Source: Reichenbachiella faecimaris (GTDB lineage: Bacteria; Bacteroidota; Bacteroidia; Cytophagales; Cyclobacteriaceae). Taken from it: 64,000 nt of DNA. The DNA lies in the NCBI RefSeq assembly GCF_900176375.1, contig NZ_FWYF01000002.1, positions 470,161 to 534,160 on the forward strand, in the 5' to 3' direction. Made by a program: the position numbers and the translations under genes. This document shows, piece after piece, positions 36,601 through 44,374 of the stretch; position 1 is the first letter of the stretch; each line of letters begins with the position of its first letter. The notes beneath the pieces are model-generated. The model had not been told where the DNA came from. It worked only from the letters and a program-made list of their open reading frames with translations, and did no database searches.

Positions 36601-38556
36601 AGTAGGCATGCCGAATTCGAGATTCTAACAGATAACCCCGACAAGCCAGCTATGAAAGGGGACGACATTGCATTAAACTTCAACCTACTGGACAACATAG
36701 CTACAGTAAGACCCGAGCAGGAAGGAGTAGCAGCTATTGGCTTCCCGTATGCTCAAATGAAAACCTCTATCACAGAAGCTACCTGGTATTTGGATTCTGA
36801 TCGCATTGCAATGGTCAAGCCAGAGGAAGTAGACATCATGTCCTCCTATTTCTATACCACACGCGAAGAATTGGACTCCCTTGCCTTCAATGCTACAAAC
36901 GCATTCTATGACATCAATACGTTTGAACTCAACATTCAAGGCATTCCTTACATTAAGGTGGCAGATGCCGAAATTATTCCAGATCAAAATGAAACCACCA
37001 TTTACGAAAACGCTGTCCTACGTCCATTTGAAAATGCCAAGTTGAAAATAGATACCTTGAATGGCTATCACAATTTGTTTGATGGCCACATTACTGTGAT
37101 TTCGAGTAAGAAATTCGAAGGGTACGCCACTTATGAATTAGTTAATGCAGCCCAAGATACTTTTGCAATTAAGTTTGATAGTTTCGAACTCAAAGGCTTT
37201 CAAGTAGGTAGAAACAAATATGATAGTATGACTGTGTCAGGCGGTACTGTATTGGAATCACAGAAGCTACAACCTTCTCCTGGCTTTTTCTTTGCTGGAG
37301 ATGTCACCATGTATGCTGATAGAAAAAACCTAGAGATGGAAGGGCAGGTTAAACCTCACATCAAAAGCTTGGGTGAATTTGACTATTGGATCAATTACAA
37401 TGTCCCAGAAGGTCAGGATCAGGTGATCATAGACGTAGATACAGCTACCACCATCACTGGTCAGCCTATTGTGGCTGGACTACTTTACAATAGTGTGAGT
37501 TATGAGCTATATATGTCTTATGTTCATGACAAAATCAGAGATGCTGATGAATATGTATTCAAAGCAGGTGGACTGTTATCTTATGTTGATTCTTTGAAAG
37601 AATTTCGTATTGAGGATCCCACTAAAACCTCCAATGAGTCCTATGCTGGTCGAAGTTTCATTTACAATGACAGCACTCGTCAGCTTCTTTTTGAAGGGCC
37701 AGCTAGTTTTATTAAGAACGTACCAGAGTTCTCCATGGAGGCTACAGTGCTAGGGTACGCCAAACCAGATTCCAATACTTATTTTATGGACGCCATGTTG
37801 GCCTTGGACATGAAACTCCACCCTACTGTGATTACTTCTATGACAGCCAACATCACGGATATTGTGGCTCAAATAGGTCCAGATGTTGCGCACTCCAACA
37901 GCATTGAAGTCATGTACAAATTAGCAGATATGATTGGAGATGCCGCTACCAAAAACTATGAAAACAACTTCATGAATGAGTATATGGCTTTGGCAGAGAG
38001 TTCGCCCAGCGTCACCAAGACGCTGTTCATCTCTAATGTAGATCTGGCCTGGTCTCACAGGCACAGAGCATTTTATAACACATCCAAACTAGGCCTATCT
38101 CATATTCTACAGACTGATATCAATGCCTTATCTGACGGGTTTTTAGAAATCAAAAAATCAGATGATGGAGATGATATCGTTCATCTCTTCCTACAGATTG
38201 CGCCATCTACTTGGTACTTCTTCAGCTATGAGCACAGCCGACTGATGATGTACTCGTCAAATAATGACTTCAACAATTTCGTGACTGAAAATTCTAAGAT
38301 TGCCAGTACAGGACTGGGTGAATATACGACCGTCCTTGGTGATGAATTTGAGGTACTCAAGTTTGTGAATGATTTCAGAAACAGATACTATGGAATCAAC
38401 GAGGCCTACAATCTCGAATACCCTGAAGAAACCCATCTTGAAGAAGACGTTTATCAGACTATTGATGAAGGTACAGATGCTCCACAAGAAGCTCCAGTGG
38501 AGGAAGATTACAATACGTTCGAGGAATTAGATGAAGATGAGGATGATGGTTTCTAA
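33607..38556 (+). CDS. Giant secreted protein of unknown function with a WG[SA]DDG repeat
   Basis: 1649 residues. A signal peptide (about 1-22, ending LAQAQ) directs export. Residues 25-165 are helical. Residues about 180-255 are acidic and carry tandem WG[SA][DN]DG repeats. Residues 260 to 1580 are long, strand-rich and without Cys clusters, with repeated 'D…F.G.F' blocks. The C-terminus is acidic again (ends 'DEDEDDGF'). There is no recognisable catalytic motif, no T9SS-type C-terminal domain and no transmembrane helix. Large proteins of this type occur in Bacteroidota as uncharacterised periplasmic or surface proteins. It follows prmA by 63 bases and ends one base from the convergent EF-hand gene. 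Confidence 0.75.
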   Translation: MVWHRRIYFLLFFTLSAGLAQAQYFRFSPEPDQFVEDVVRNIEAIGTEPAKKVAYDFRNAWTSSINDDQKASIIELCRKMEDRRFATRPYHEYFFSLITYALTQENANPAELSEILDICHYAVDQYERKEVAEFFKSLTFFFARGALYHSHYNKLSTSGGSYKVVLLEENLPEQEATEAPVEEEEFISEEEIVQEEPASENWGADDGWGSDDGWGADDGDDGWGSNDGWGSDDSFGGGDSFGSEEVVETPTEEKKPLVLERQVYSLEKIDHVAEMQANDKDPILAGPALQLTGIEFKIATPYDTLTVTNASGTFLLKDQTFVGTSGEVDWPNDLRGTDGAVVILEGYTFNVKFPRLKTSRAKLKYPELFNGEAPGAFYFKSGKRLVHEEKLYPQFISHYSDLELSLSDDHLKYKGGFAMKGAKKFGASVSKNPSTIEGLGKGRSFTAKAEEYAFEDSLILSNEASFVLYHGSDSIYHHAVRFDYDQAISKLTLLKDRGEYKNTYFFSSFFKLEFKADMIEWQLESDSIDISILNAKNIVPALFESEEYFNPLRYKKMTGLYEFHPVRAVVEFARLVQSSEYNLLEMQEHFGIKPELAASAMHFLKQNNYILFDEENLQIKVLRKAFHYVMAYTKQKDFDNILISSLNPKGSNASLNFETGEMEVRGVSRIVVTPDEDVRITPDSSRITLLKDKDIKFSGGVNAGDFSYQGKDFFFNYDEYLIQMPVIDSMRIQVDFHDGDESHKTSLSNHLTQTSGTLYINHPKNKAGVREYAQYPFFVSDSEAIVYFDSPDILDGAYDKSIYFVVPPFEMDSINRDDPEGIAFKGTFFSGGIIPPIAENLIIMPDRSLGFEHIIPTEGYPLYKGEGILYDSLSLNADGLRADGRIDYRTTTVNSDDFIFYMDSVSAVGQEGIIREGKMDEASYPEAVLADYKMLWKPLKDSMYIANRNEPFQFYNATASLDGKANITAAGVYGSGTMLSRGSRSISDEFHFSQYEYSSRHAEFEILTDNPDKPAMKGDDIALNFNLLDNIATVRPEQEGVAAIGFPYAQMKTSITEATWYLDSDRIAMVKPEEVDIMSSYFYTTREELDSLAFNATNAFYDINTFELNIQGIPYIKVADAEIIPDQNETTIYENAVLRPFENAKLKIDTLNGYHNLFDGHITVISSKKFEGYATYELVNAAQDTFAIKFDSFELKGFQVGRNKYDSMTVSGGTVLESQKLQPSPGFFFAGDVTMYADRKNLEMEGQVKPHIKSLGEFDYWINYNVPEGQDQVIIDVDTATTITGQPIVAGLLYNSVSYELYMSYVHDKIRDADEYVFKAGGLLSYVDSLKEFRIEDPTKTSNESYAGRSFIYNDSTRQLLFEGPASFIKNVPEFSMEATVLGYAKPDSNTYFMDAMLALDMKLHPTVITSMTANITDIVAQIGPDVAHSNSIEVMYKLADMIGDAATKNYENNFMNEYMALAESSPSVTKTLFISNVDLAWSHRHRAFYNTSKLGLSHILQTDINALSDGFLEIKKSDDGDDIVHLFLQIAPSTWYFFSYEHSRLMMYSSNNDFNNFVTENSKIASTGLGEYTTVLGDEFEVLKFVNDFRNRYYGINEAYNLEYPEETHLEEDVYQTIDEGTDAPQEAPVEEDYNTFEELDEDEDDGF
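34210..34341 (+). repeat. In-gene tandem repeat encoding WG[SA][DN]DG units
   Basis: About five imperfect 18-27 base units encode WGADDG, WGSDDG, WGADDGDDG, WGSNDG and WGSDDS, followed by two GDSFGS-like units. The variation in third bases shows it is not a very recent expansion. Confidence 0.8.
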
Positions 38557-38557
38557 A

Positions 38558-39115
38558 TTAAACCTTACTTTCTTCCCATCCGCCAAATAACCAGTTGCCA
38601 GCAGCATTAGGATTGTCACTTCTCATAAACTGATCTACAGATCGAATCATCTCTTCTTTAGACAAACGTCCATCTTGATTAGTATCCAAGTTTCTGAAGG
38701 CCTTTGGGGCAAAACGCACCTCGATTCTCATGCCTATAAAAAGATCAATGTATTCCGTTTGAGAAATGTAGCCATCATCATTGATGTCAAATAATTTGAA
38801 CAAAGTGGAAACAAAATTGTTCAGGTACTTTTTGTAGGTCTCAATGTTTTTAGGATCAAGAAGCACGGTCATAAACTGCAACCATTGTTCTCTAGTACCT
38901 TGTCCATTTTCAACATAAGGCACCAACTTCTCCCAAATTCCTTGCGTCATTCCCATGACTACTTCATATTCAGGAGTATCCAAGTCTATGTCTCTGATAA
39001 TTGCCAGATTTTCGCCAATGGCTTCAAAATCGTCAGCTTCTATTGATCCATTTTTATCAAAATCAAGGATATTGAAAAAATGAGAAAGTTTTCTTATTTG
39101 TAGTGGTGTTAACAT
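38558..39115 (-). CDS. EF-hand calcium-binding protein
   Basis: 185 residues, no signal peptide. EF-hand loops are readable at 'DFDKNGSIEADDF' (about residue 20), 'DINDDGYISQTEY' (about 115) and 'DTNQDGRLSKEEM' (about 150), each with Asp/Asn/Gly/Ile-or-Leu/acidic at the expected positions. A fourth, degenerate hand probably occupies 60-90. The arrangement resembles calerythrin-type bacterial or sarcoplasmic calcium proteins. It probably buffers or senses cytoplasmic Ca2+. It is transcribed toward the giant gene and ends one base from it. Confidence 0.88.
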   Translation of the reverse strand: MLTPLQIRKLSHFFNILDFDKNGSIEADDFEAIGENLAIIRDIDLDTPEYEVVMGMTQGIWEKLVPYVENGQGTREQWLQFMTVLLDPKNIETYKKYLNNFVSTLFKLFDINDDGYISQTEYIDLFIGMRIEVRFAPKAFRNLDTNQDGRLSKEEMIRSVDQFMRSDNPNAAGNWLFGGWEESKV

Positions 39116-39127
39116 ATTATCTCAAAC

Positions 39128-39730
39128 TTATAAATTCTGTAAGATTTTACCTACGGTTGCCCTCTTCTTGTAATCTGGGTCAAAGAAAGCATACAATATT
39201 TTTTTGTCTTGACCAATGATGTACGTAGCTGGCACTGGCAAACTTGGCCCATTGTCTCCATTGGCCTCATCAAGGTCAATGCCCCATTTTTTGTACTTTT
39301 TTAATAATGCCTCTTCCATTTTGAATGCCACGTGATAGGTATTCATGATTGACAAATTCTTGTCATAAATTATTTTGAAAGATGCACCAGTCTTGTCCAC
39401 AGTCTTAGCAATACTTTCTGGCTTTTCTGGAGTAACTGCAACCACAATGCCACCTCTTTCGGTTATGAAATTGAGCGAGTCTTCTAGCTGTGACAATTGT
39501 TTATTACAATGTGGACACCAAAACCCTCTATAAAACATAAGAACCACTGGCCCTTTTTCTAAAGCTTTATAAAGTTCAAAGTCCTTTCCGTTTTGGTCAA
39601 CTCCCTTGAAATTTAGTGCTTGGTCTCCTTCATTCAGTTGGAATGGAGCTTCTTGCGCTAAAACATTTTGCACAAGCAATAGCACAAAAATTAACAGTGC
39701 ATATCCAAACTTCATTTTCGCAACTGACAT
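39128..39730 (-). CDS. Exported AhpC/TSA-type peroxiredoxin-like protein
   Basis: 200 residues; a start at 39715 (MKFGYALLIFVLLLVQ) is equally plausible for the signal peptide. The thioredoxin fold has 'GPVVLMFYRGFWCPHCNKQLSQL', where Cys-Pro-His-Cys replaces the single peroxidatic Cys of classical Prx, and the cis-Pro region 'LPVPATYIIG'. It may act as a thiol peroxidase or oxidoreductase in the periplasm. It lies 12 bases upstream of the EF-hand gene on the same strand, so they may be co-expressed. Confidence 0.82.
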   Translation of the reverse strand: MSVAKMKFGYALLIFVLLLVQNVLAQEAPFQLNEGDQALNFKGVDQNGKDFELYKALEKGPVVLMFYRGFWCPHCNKQLSQLEDSLNFITERGGIVVAVTPEKPESIAKTVDKTGASFKIIYDKNLSIMNTYHVAFKMEEALLKKYKKWGIDLDEANGDNGPSLPVPATYIIGQDKKILYAFFDPDYKKRATVGKILQNL

Positions 39731-39823
39731 AGATTATTAATTTAGGCTAATATAGGGGTTAATGCCTTTCATTCACAAATTTTATAATCAATTGAGCACA
39801 AAACAAGGCACGTTCTTTTGACG

Positions 39824-40951
39824 CTATTGAACTTTCAAAATATCCTTCATGTGAAAAATAAAATTCTGCAGTGCTTGCTCCCAGGTCAAATCAGCATCCC
39901 ACCTTGAACCCAAGTAAGCGTCCTGAGTATAAACGTGCTTCACATAGTACTTATAAACCACAGCATCTACAGACAAAGTATTGAGTGTACTTCCTGCTCT
40001 TATGCTCACATAATCTGTTTCGTAAGGATCAATCTCATAATTCAACATCTCGCGGATTGTTTTGCCCGTGCCATGTATAGAAAGTAAAACGAACTGATGT
40101 CCCTGATTGTAAATATCTCGATCATCAGAACTCTCCGACAATACATATTCCAATGGATAGTCAAGCATGATTTCTTGAAGCCGCTTGTTCCTTCGATCCA
40201 CTTCAGCATTGTAAGCAGCTATTTTTTGTAATGTACTTGCATCCAAAGCAGTACTGTCCTCCATCTCATACTTTTTGAATTTCGGGATAACCAGTTTGTC
40301 TACTTTGAGGTCCATGGCATACGTAGGTATTCTCTTTCCTTGCAGAATCTTAGCATCCATGAAAAATTCAGGAATATCTGGAACAAGATAATTTTCTCTT
40401 TCCATTTCTGCACGAATCACATCCTTTCTCATATCGCCCAGCAAGACATTCAAATCTGGATTCTCAGTTTGCCATGCCTTCTGTCGTTCAGAAATAAAAC
40501 CCGGTCCATCATTAAAGCCACTAATAGTGATTCGATAAGATGTTACCCCTGCACTATTCGTAGGAAGTTGTTCTAGCACAAGAATGTACTTGATTTCTCT
40601 CCTCTCCATTTCCTTTGCTATGGACGCATTTGCATCAGGACTTGCAAAGACATCATCCAAATAATAGTAAGCCACAGCGTCTATCTTCATTCGCTTGAAA
40701 GCGGAATGAGCTTTTTCAGCAAGGGTCTTCCAGTCCGCCCTAACATTTGGATCTTTCTTAGACCAGGGTACAGAAACAAGTACAGCTGTTTTTCGAGAAA
40801 GTAAATATTTGGGCAGATGGGGTTGAATATCTAGGTTTTTAAGTTCCAGCCATTGTTCTCCTTTAGGTTGGGCAATAGCCAGTGAACTAACCTTAACTAA
40901 ACTAATGGCCAAAAAAAATGATACAAGAAGTGTTTTGATGTGCTTATGCAA
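39824..40951 (-). CDS. Secreted protein of unknown function
   Basis: 375 residues from a TTG at 40951; no ATG is available nearby. The signal peptide ends near 'LAIAQ'. The body has mixed helix and strand with a Rossmann-like start ('KTAVLVSVPW', 'IKYILVLEQLP') and a C-terminal helix, but no motif that I can assign. No gene around it suggests a role. It faces away from tag. Confidence 0.7.
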   Translation of the reverse strand: MHKHIKTLLVSFFLAISLVKVSSLAIAQPKGEQWLELKNLDIQPHLPKYLLSRKTAVLVSVPWSKKDPNVRADWKTLAEKAHSAFKRMKIDAVAYYYLDDVFASPDANASIAKEMERREIKYILVLEQLPTNSAGVTSYRITISGFNDGPGFISERQKAWQTENPDLNVLLGDMRKDVIRAEMERENYLVPDIPEFFMDAKILQGKRIPTYAMDLKVDKLVIPKFKKYEMEDSTALDASTLQKIAAYNAEVDRRNKRLQEIMLDYPLEYVLSESSDDRDIYNQGHQFVLLSIHGTGKTIREMLNYEIDPYETDYVSIRAGSTLNTLSVDAVVYKYYVKHVYTQDAYLGSRWDADLTWEQALQNFIFHMKDILKVQ

Positions 40952-41045
40952 TGGATACTTTTATTTTTCTATTGAAAAATCAACGCAGAAAATTAGCCAA
41001 ATTGATGCACAACCTCGTATTATTATTTGAAATAATCTAAACGAT

Positions 41046-41612
41046 ATGTGCAAATGTGAATGGGCCATAGGCCATTTTGACGAATATGAAAAGTATCATG
41101 ATGATGAATGGGGCGTGCCTAGTCGTGATGACAAGGTACATTTCGAGTTTATGATTCTTGAAAGTGCTCAGGCAGGATTGAGCTGGAGTACAGTATTAAA
41201 AAAAAGAGCAGGCTATCAGGAGGCTTTTGCCAATTTCGAAGTGGAGAAAGTGGCAAAGTTTGATGACGCTCGAATCGAATCTCTGATATCCAATCCTGCA
41301 ATTATCAGAAATAAACAAAAAATCCGAGCGGCTGTCAATAATGCCAAACACTTTATTGACGTACAAAAAGAATTTGGTACATTTTCAAAATATATTTGGT
41401 CATTTGTAAATGATAAAACAATCACAGGGCACTGGAAAACCAAACAAGAGGTACCTGCTACCACTCCAGCATCTGACGAGTTGAGCAAAGACCTGAAAAA
41501 AAGAGGCTTTAAATTTGTTGGGAGTACCATCATGTATGCACACATGCAAGCCACTGGTTTGGTAAATGATCATACCACAGACTGCTATAGATACAAGGAA
41601 CTTTTGAGTTGA
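41046..41612 (+). CDS. tag: DNA-3-methyladenine glycosylase I
   Basis: 188 residues. The N-terminal zinc Cys and His plus 'CEWAIGHFDEYEKYHDDEWG' and 'LESAQAGLSWSTVLKKR' are hallmark Tag sequences, and the C-terminal 'MQATGLVNDHTTDCYR' completes the zinc site. It excises 3-methyladenine in base excision repair. Confidence 0.96.
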   Translation: MCKCEWAIGHFDEYEKYHDDEWGVPSRDDKVHFEFMILESAQAGLSWSTVLKKRAGYQEAFANFEVEKVAKFDDARIESLISNPAIIRNKQKIRAAVNNAKHFIDVQKEFGTFSKYIWSFVNDKTITGHWKTKQEVPATTPASDELSKDLKKRGFKFVGSTIMYAHMQATGLVNDHTTDCYRYKELLS

Positions 41613-41660
41613 TTGTATTCTTATTTATCTTCGCCTTGTTATTTAAAAAGAACCAAGATT

Positions 41661-41792
41661 ATGTTTAATCCAGCAGTAACTTCAGGAGTAGATTTATTTG
41701 TAAATATTGTAATCGTATTGGCTAGCTTCGCTGCGGCGGTTTCATTTATTGACTTCCGAAACACTAACAAGAAAGAAGAAAAAGAAGGTTAA
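41661..41792 (+). CDS. 43-residue single-span membrane microprotein
   Basis: ATG at 41661. The sequence is short polar, then one hydrophobic helix ('LFVNIVIVLASFAAAVSFI', about 12-30), then a basic/acidic tail (ending NKKEEKEG). The tail charge suggests it faces the cytoplasm. A strong terminator follows by 22 bases, so the gene is a self-contained unit. It is 48 bases behind tag. No family is recognised. Confidence 0.6.
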   Translation: MFNPAVTSGVDLFVNIVIVLASFAAAVSFIDFRNTNKKEEKEG

Positions 41793-41814
41793 GAAACTTT
41801 CTTCAAAAGATATG

Positions 41815-41849
41815 AATCCCACCCGATAGCTATCGAGGTGGGATTTTTT
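41815..41849 (+). terminator. Strong rho-independent terminator after the microprotein
   Basis: AATCCCACC pairs with GGTGGGATT, extended by CGATAG/CTATCG, followed by six T residues. It also lies just beyond the convergent GAF-gene stop. Confidence 0.9.
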
Positions 41850-41851
41850 GT

Positions 41852-44227
41852 TTATACTACTTCCAGCAACTTTTTGACCTCATCCATAATAGATGCTGAG
41901 CCAGTGTTTACTGCTATCCTTAAGGCCTTCAATCCACTTACCCCTTGCAACTCTTCTAATTCCAGTTGTTCAACTTTGCCTGTCAGAAGATCTTTGCTTT
42001 TTAGGTAATCAATATATTTCAGATACTCTTCTGCATCCTTCTCTTGTGAATAGATGATGGCAATTTTGCCTGGTTGAGTAATTCGTTCTTGCGTATCTTT
42101 TGCTAATGCTTTATCTATTCTTTTTTTGGTAATCTCATAGCGAATATTATAAGCACCATCTACATCAAATTTCTTTTCTTCTTGTCGAAAGCGAATCGAA
42201 AGTGGATTTGAGTGTACTAAAATAAGATGTGTTGTTTCTAATGGCATAGCCAGCTCAGAAACCATAGCTGCAGTTTTGTTTGCAATTTCTGCTGTCACCA
42301 CAAGCTGCCACAACCTCAAGTTTCTCAAATATACTTCATCGAATTTGAGATGCTCTACCATAGACGCACCAATATAAATGTTATGCTCTACGCCGTCCGT
42401 TTTATATTTTTCGAAGTAGTGCGGAAACATTTTTTGGGCGCTTTTTTCTTCTTGATCTAAAATACTCCCTATCGTATCATTGATGGCCGTGAGGCTATCT
42501 TCGAAATTCTTACGATGCTCGTACACCACGCCAATATTTGGATCTAGTGCTTCCCAATAAGCCTTGGAAAATTCTTTGTCTTCTGTGTGATTTGACTCAA
42601 TGTTTCTGATGATTGGCTCTACTTCTTGCTGAAGAAATTCGAGAATTACAGATTCGTCTCCCGTCACCAGTTTGTTTTTTATTTTCTTTCTGAAATTATC
42701 CAATCTGAAAATCGTCTCATCAAGTATGGGCAAATTGGTGAGTTCTATGGCTCTGCCCAATACTTTTTTAGCCAACTGTAGCTGACGGTTCAAATCTTTG
42801 TAAATACACTGATGCCTCTCCACTGATGAGTTTCTGATATCGGAAGCGGCATACAAGGGGTAGACGTCATTGAAAACAATGTGAGGTGCTATGGCATTTT
42901 TTTGTTTGTTGATTTGATCAAGCATTTCGTGAGCGGCATTGTTAAACTTCCATTCGACAGTTGGGTGAATAGAAGTGTATTTCTCTTTGATCAAATTTTG
43001 AATGCTATTTTCCAATTCCTCAGAGCTACGCTTCACAGCAATAGCGAAAAGTGGTAAAACCTCTCTTATTTTCGTGAGTGTCAAGGCATTCAAATCTCCT
43101 TTGTTTGGAGATGCCAATTCTAGCAACCCTACAAATTCCCCATTATAAAATAGTGGATTCAGGATAAGGTTTTGAACGCCTACCTCTTGCAAAATTTCTG
43201 ATTGAGGCTTGAGTGGCATGCAGCACTCAGCCATATCCTCTACCACCATAGGCTCGGCCTGATTGGCAAATCGTTCGAATAAATTCGCAGTGGCATGAGG
43301 ACAATCAATTCTTTCATGATCTCCAATAAGAATGCTTCTTCTAGCTGTACCGCCAAAATTGAAAAATTTGTTTTTGCTTTTTTGGTACCCAGAAATACCC
43401 AATTTCAAATCTGAAAGCTGGAGCAACGAACGAAATTTTTGCTCTAGGTCATCAAAACTCTGCCCATCTGTAATGCTATCTTTTTCGAGCAAATTCTCTT
43501 TCATTCGAGAAAGTATCTGATCTTTTGTGACCTCATTGAGTTTGAAAATAATCAAACCTTGAAATTCAAATAACTCAGTGGGCAATTTTTCCATCCAAAC
43601 ATCCGCATCATCTATGTGATCTGTCAGGTACTTAATATCTGCTTCTGACAATTCTGGCAAATCACCCTTAAGCACGATTTCACAGAACTTAGGATTGATG
43701 GTAATCTTAAAATACCTCTTCAAGCCAGTTCGTTGATCTGAAAGCGTATATATAATATCTTTATCCAATGCTATGGTGAGACCATAATACATCTGCATGA
43801 TAGCGAAATACCCTGCCATGGTCTTGTGTAGCATGATCTGAGCCATCTCCTCAGGGTCGAGCAGTGCTTCGTATGAACCCGCTTGAACCATCAAATCCTT
43901 ATAGGCCTTTGTAGAATGAATGTCTTCCTTTTTAAAAGGAGTCATAGCAGACACCATTTCTTCTTCCTCTGTGAAAGGCGAAAAGATCGCAGTCATCAAC
44001 AGATCAACAGTTTCTCTGTGTTTCTCTACGAGTGCAAAGTCTTCTATTGGCTCCAAGAGCTCTGGTGCTTGATTGACCTGCTTCATAATGGTTTTGGCAG
44101 TAGATGCCAAAAATTTGTTTGGGTCATTGGTACGAACCTGCCAGTAACCAATCAAATTGGTCAGACTGAGTTTGCATTCGAATGGAAAATCCATTGCTAC
44201 ATCACATTGATCTAATTTTGCATCCAT
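41852..44227 (-). CDS. GAF-domain protein, large, Bacteroidota type
   Basis: 791 residues, no signal peptide or membrane helix. A GAF-like ligand-binding domain is visible about 340-410 ('ILNPLFYNGEFVGLLELASP'), preceded by a conserved cysteine-containing stretch ('VVEDMAECCMPL'). The flanks are long helical regions of unknown fold. No catalytic HD, kinase or cyclase motif was seen. It is divergent from ppk1 with 147 bases between, suggesting a shared control region and a possible sensing role for polyphosphate metabolism (inference). Confidence 0.72.
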   Translation of the reverse strand: MDAKLDQCDVAMDFPFECKLSLTNLIGYWQVRTNDPNKFLASTAKTIMKQVNQAPELLEPIEDFALVEKHRETVDLLMTAIFSPFTEEEEMVSAMTPFKKEDIHSTKAYKDLMVQAGSYEALLDPEEMAQIMLHKTMAGYFAIMQMYYGLTIALDKDIIYTLSDQRTGLKRYFKITINPKFCEIVLKGDLPELSEADIKYLTDHIDDADVWMEKLPTELFEFQGLIIFKLNEVTKDQILSRMKENLLEKDSITDGQSFDDLEQKFRSLLQLSDLKLGISGYQKSKNKFFNFGGTARRSILIGDHERIDCPHATANLFERFANQAEPMVVEDMAECCMPLKPQSEILQEVGVQNLILNPLFYNGEFVGLLELASPNKGDLNALTLTKIREVLPLFAIAVKRSSEELENSIQNLIKEKYTSIHPTVEWKFNNAAHEMLDQINKQKNAIAPHIVFNDVYPLYAASDIRNSSVERHQCIYKDLNRQLQLAKKVLGRAIELTNLPILDETIFRLDNFRKKIKNKLVTGDESVILEFLQQEVEPIIRNIESNHTEDKEFSKAYWEALDPNIGVVYEHRKNFEDSLTAINDTIGSILDQEEKSAQKMFPHYFEKYKTDGVEHNIYIGASMVEHLKFDEVYLRNLRLWQLVVTAEIANKTAAMVSELAMPLETTHLILVHSNPLSIRFRQEEKKFDVDGAYNIRYEITKKRIDKALAKDTQERITQPGKIAIIYSQEKDAEEYLKYIDYLKSKDLLTGKVEQLELEELQGVSGLKALRIAVNTGSASIMDEVKKLLEVV

Positions 44228-44374
44228 AATTATATGTAAAAGGCATTATTGCGAACGCAAGCGTTTATTCTTTAGTTTCAAATACGTCTGAAAGATTTAA
44301 CACAGATATCACCTATATCTCTAAGGGATTGAATGGCGTTTATCTTATATTTCTTTCTTAATTGAAAAAGGGCA

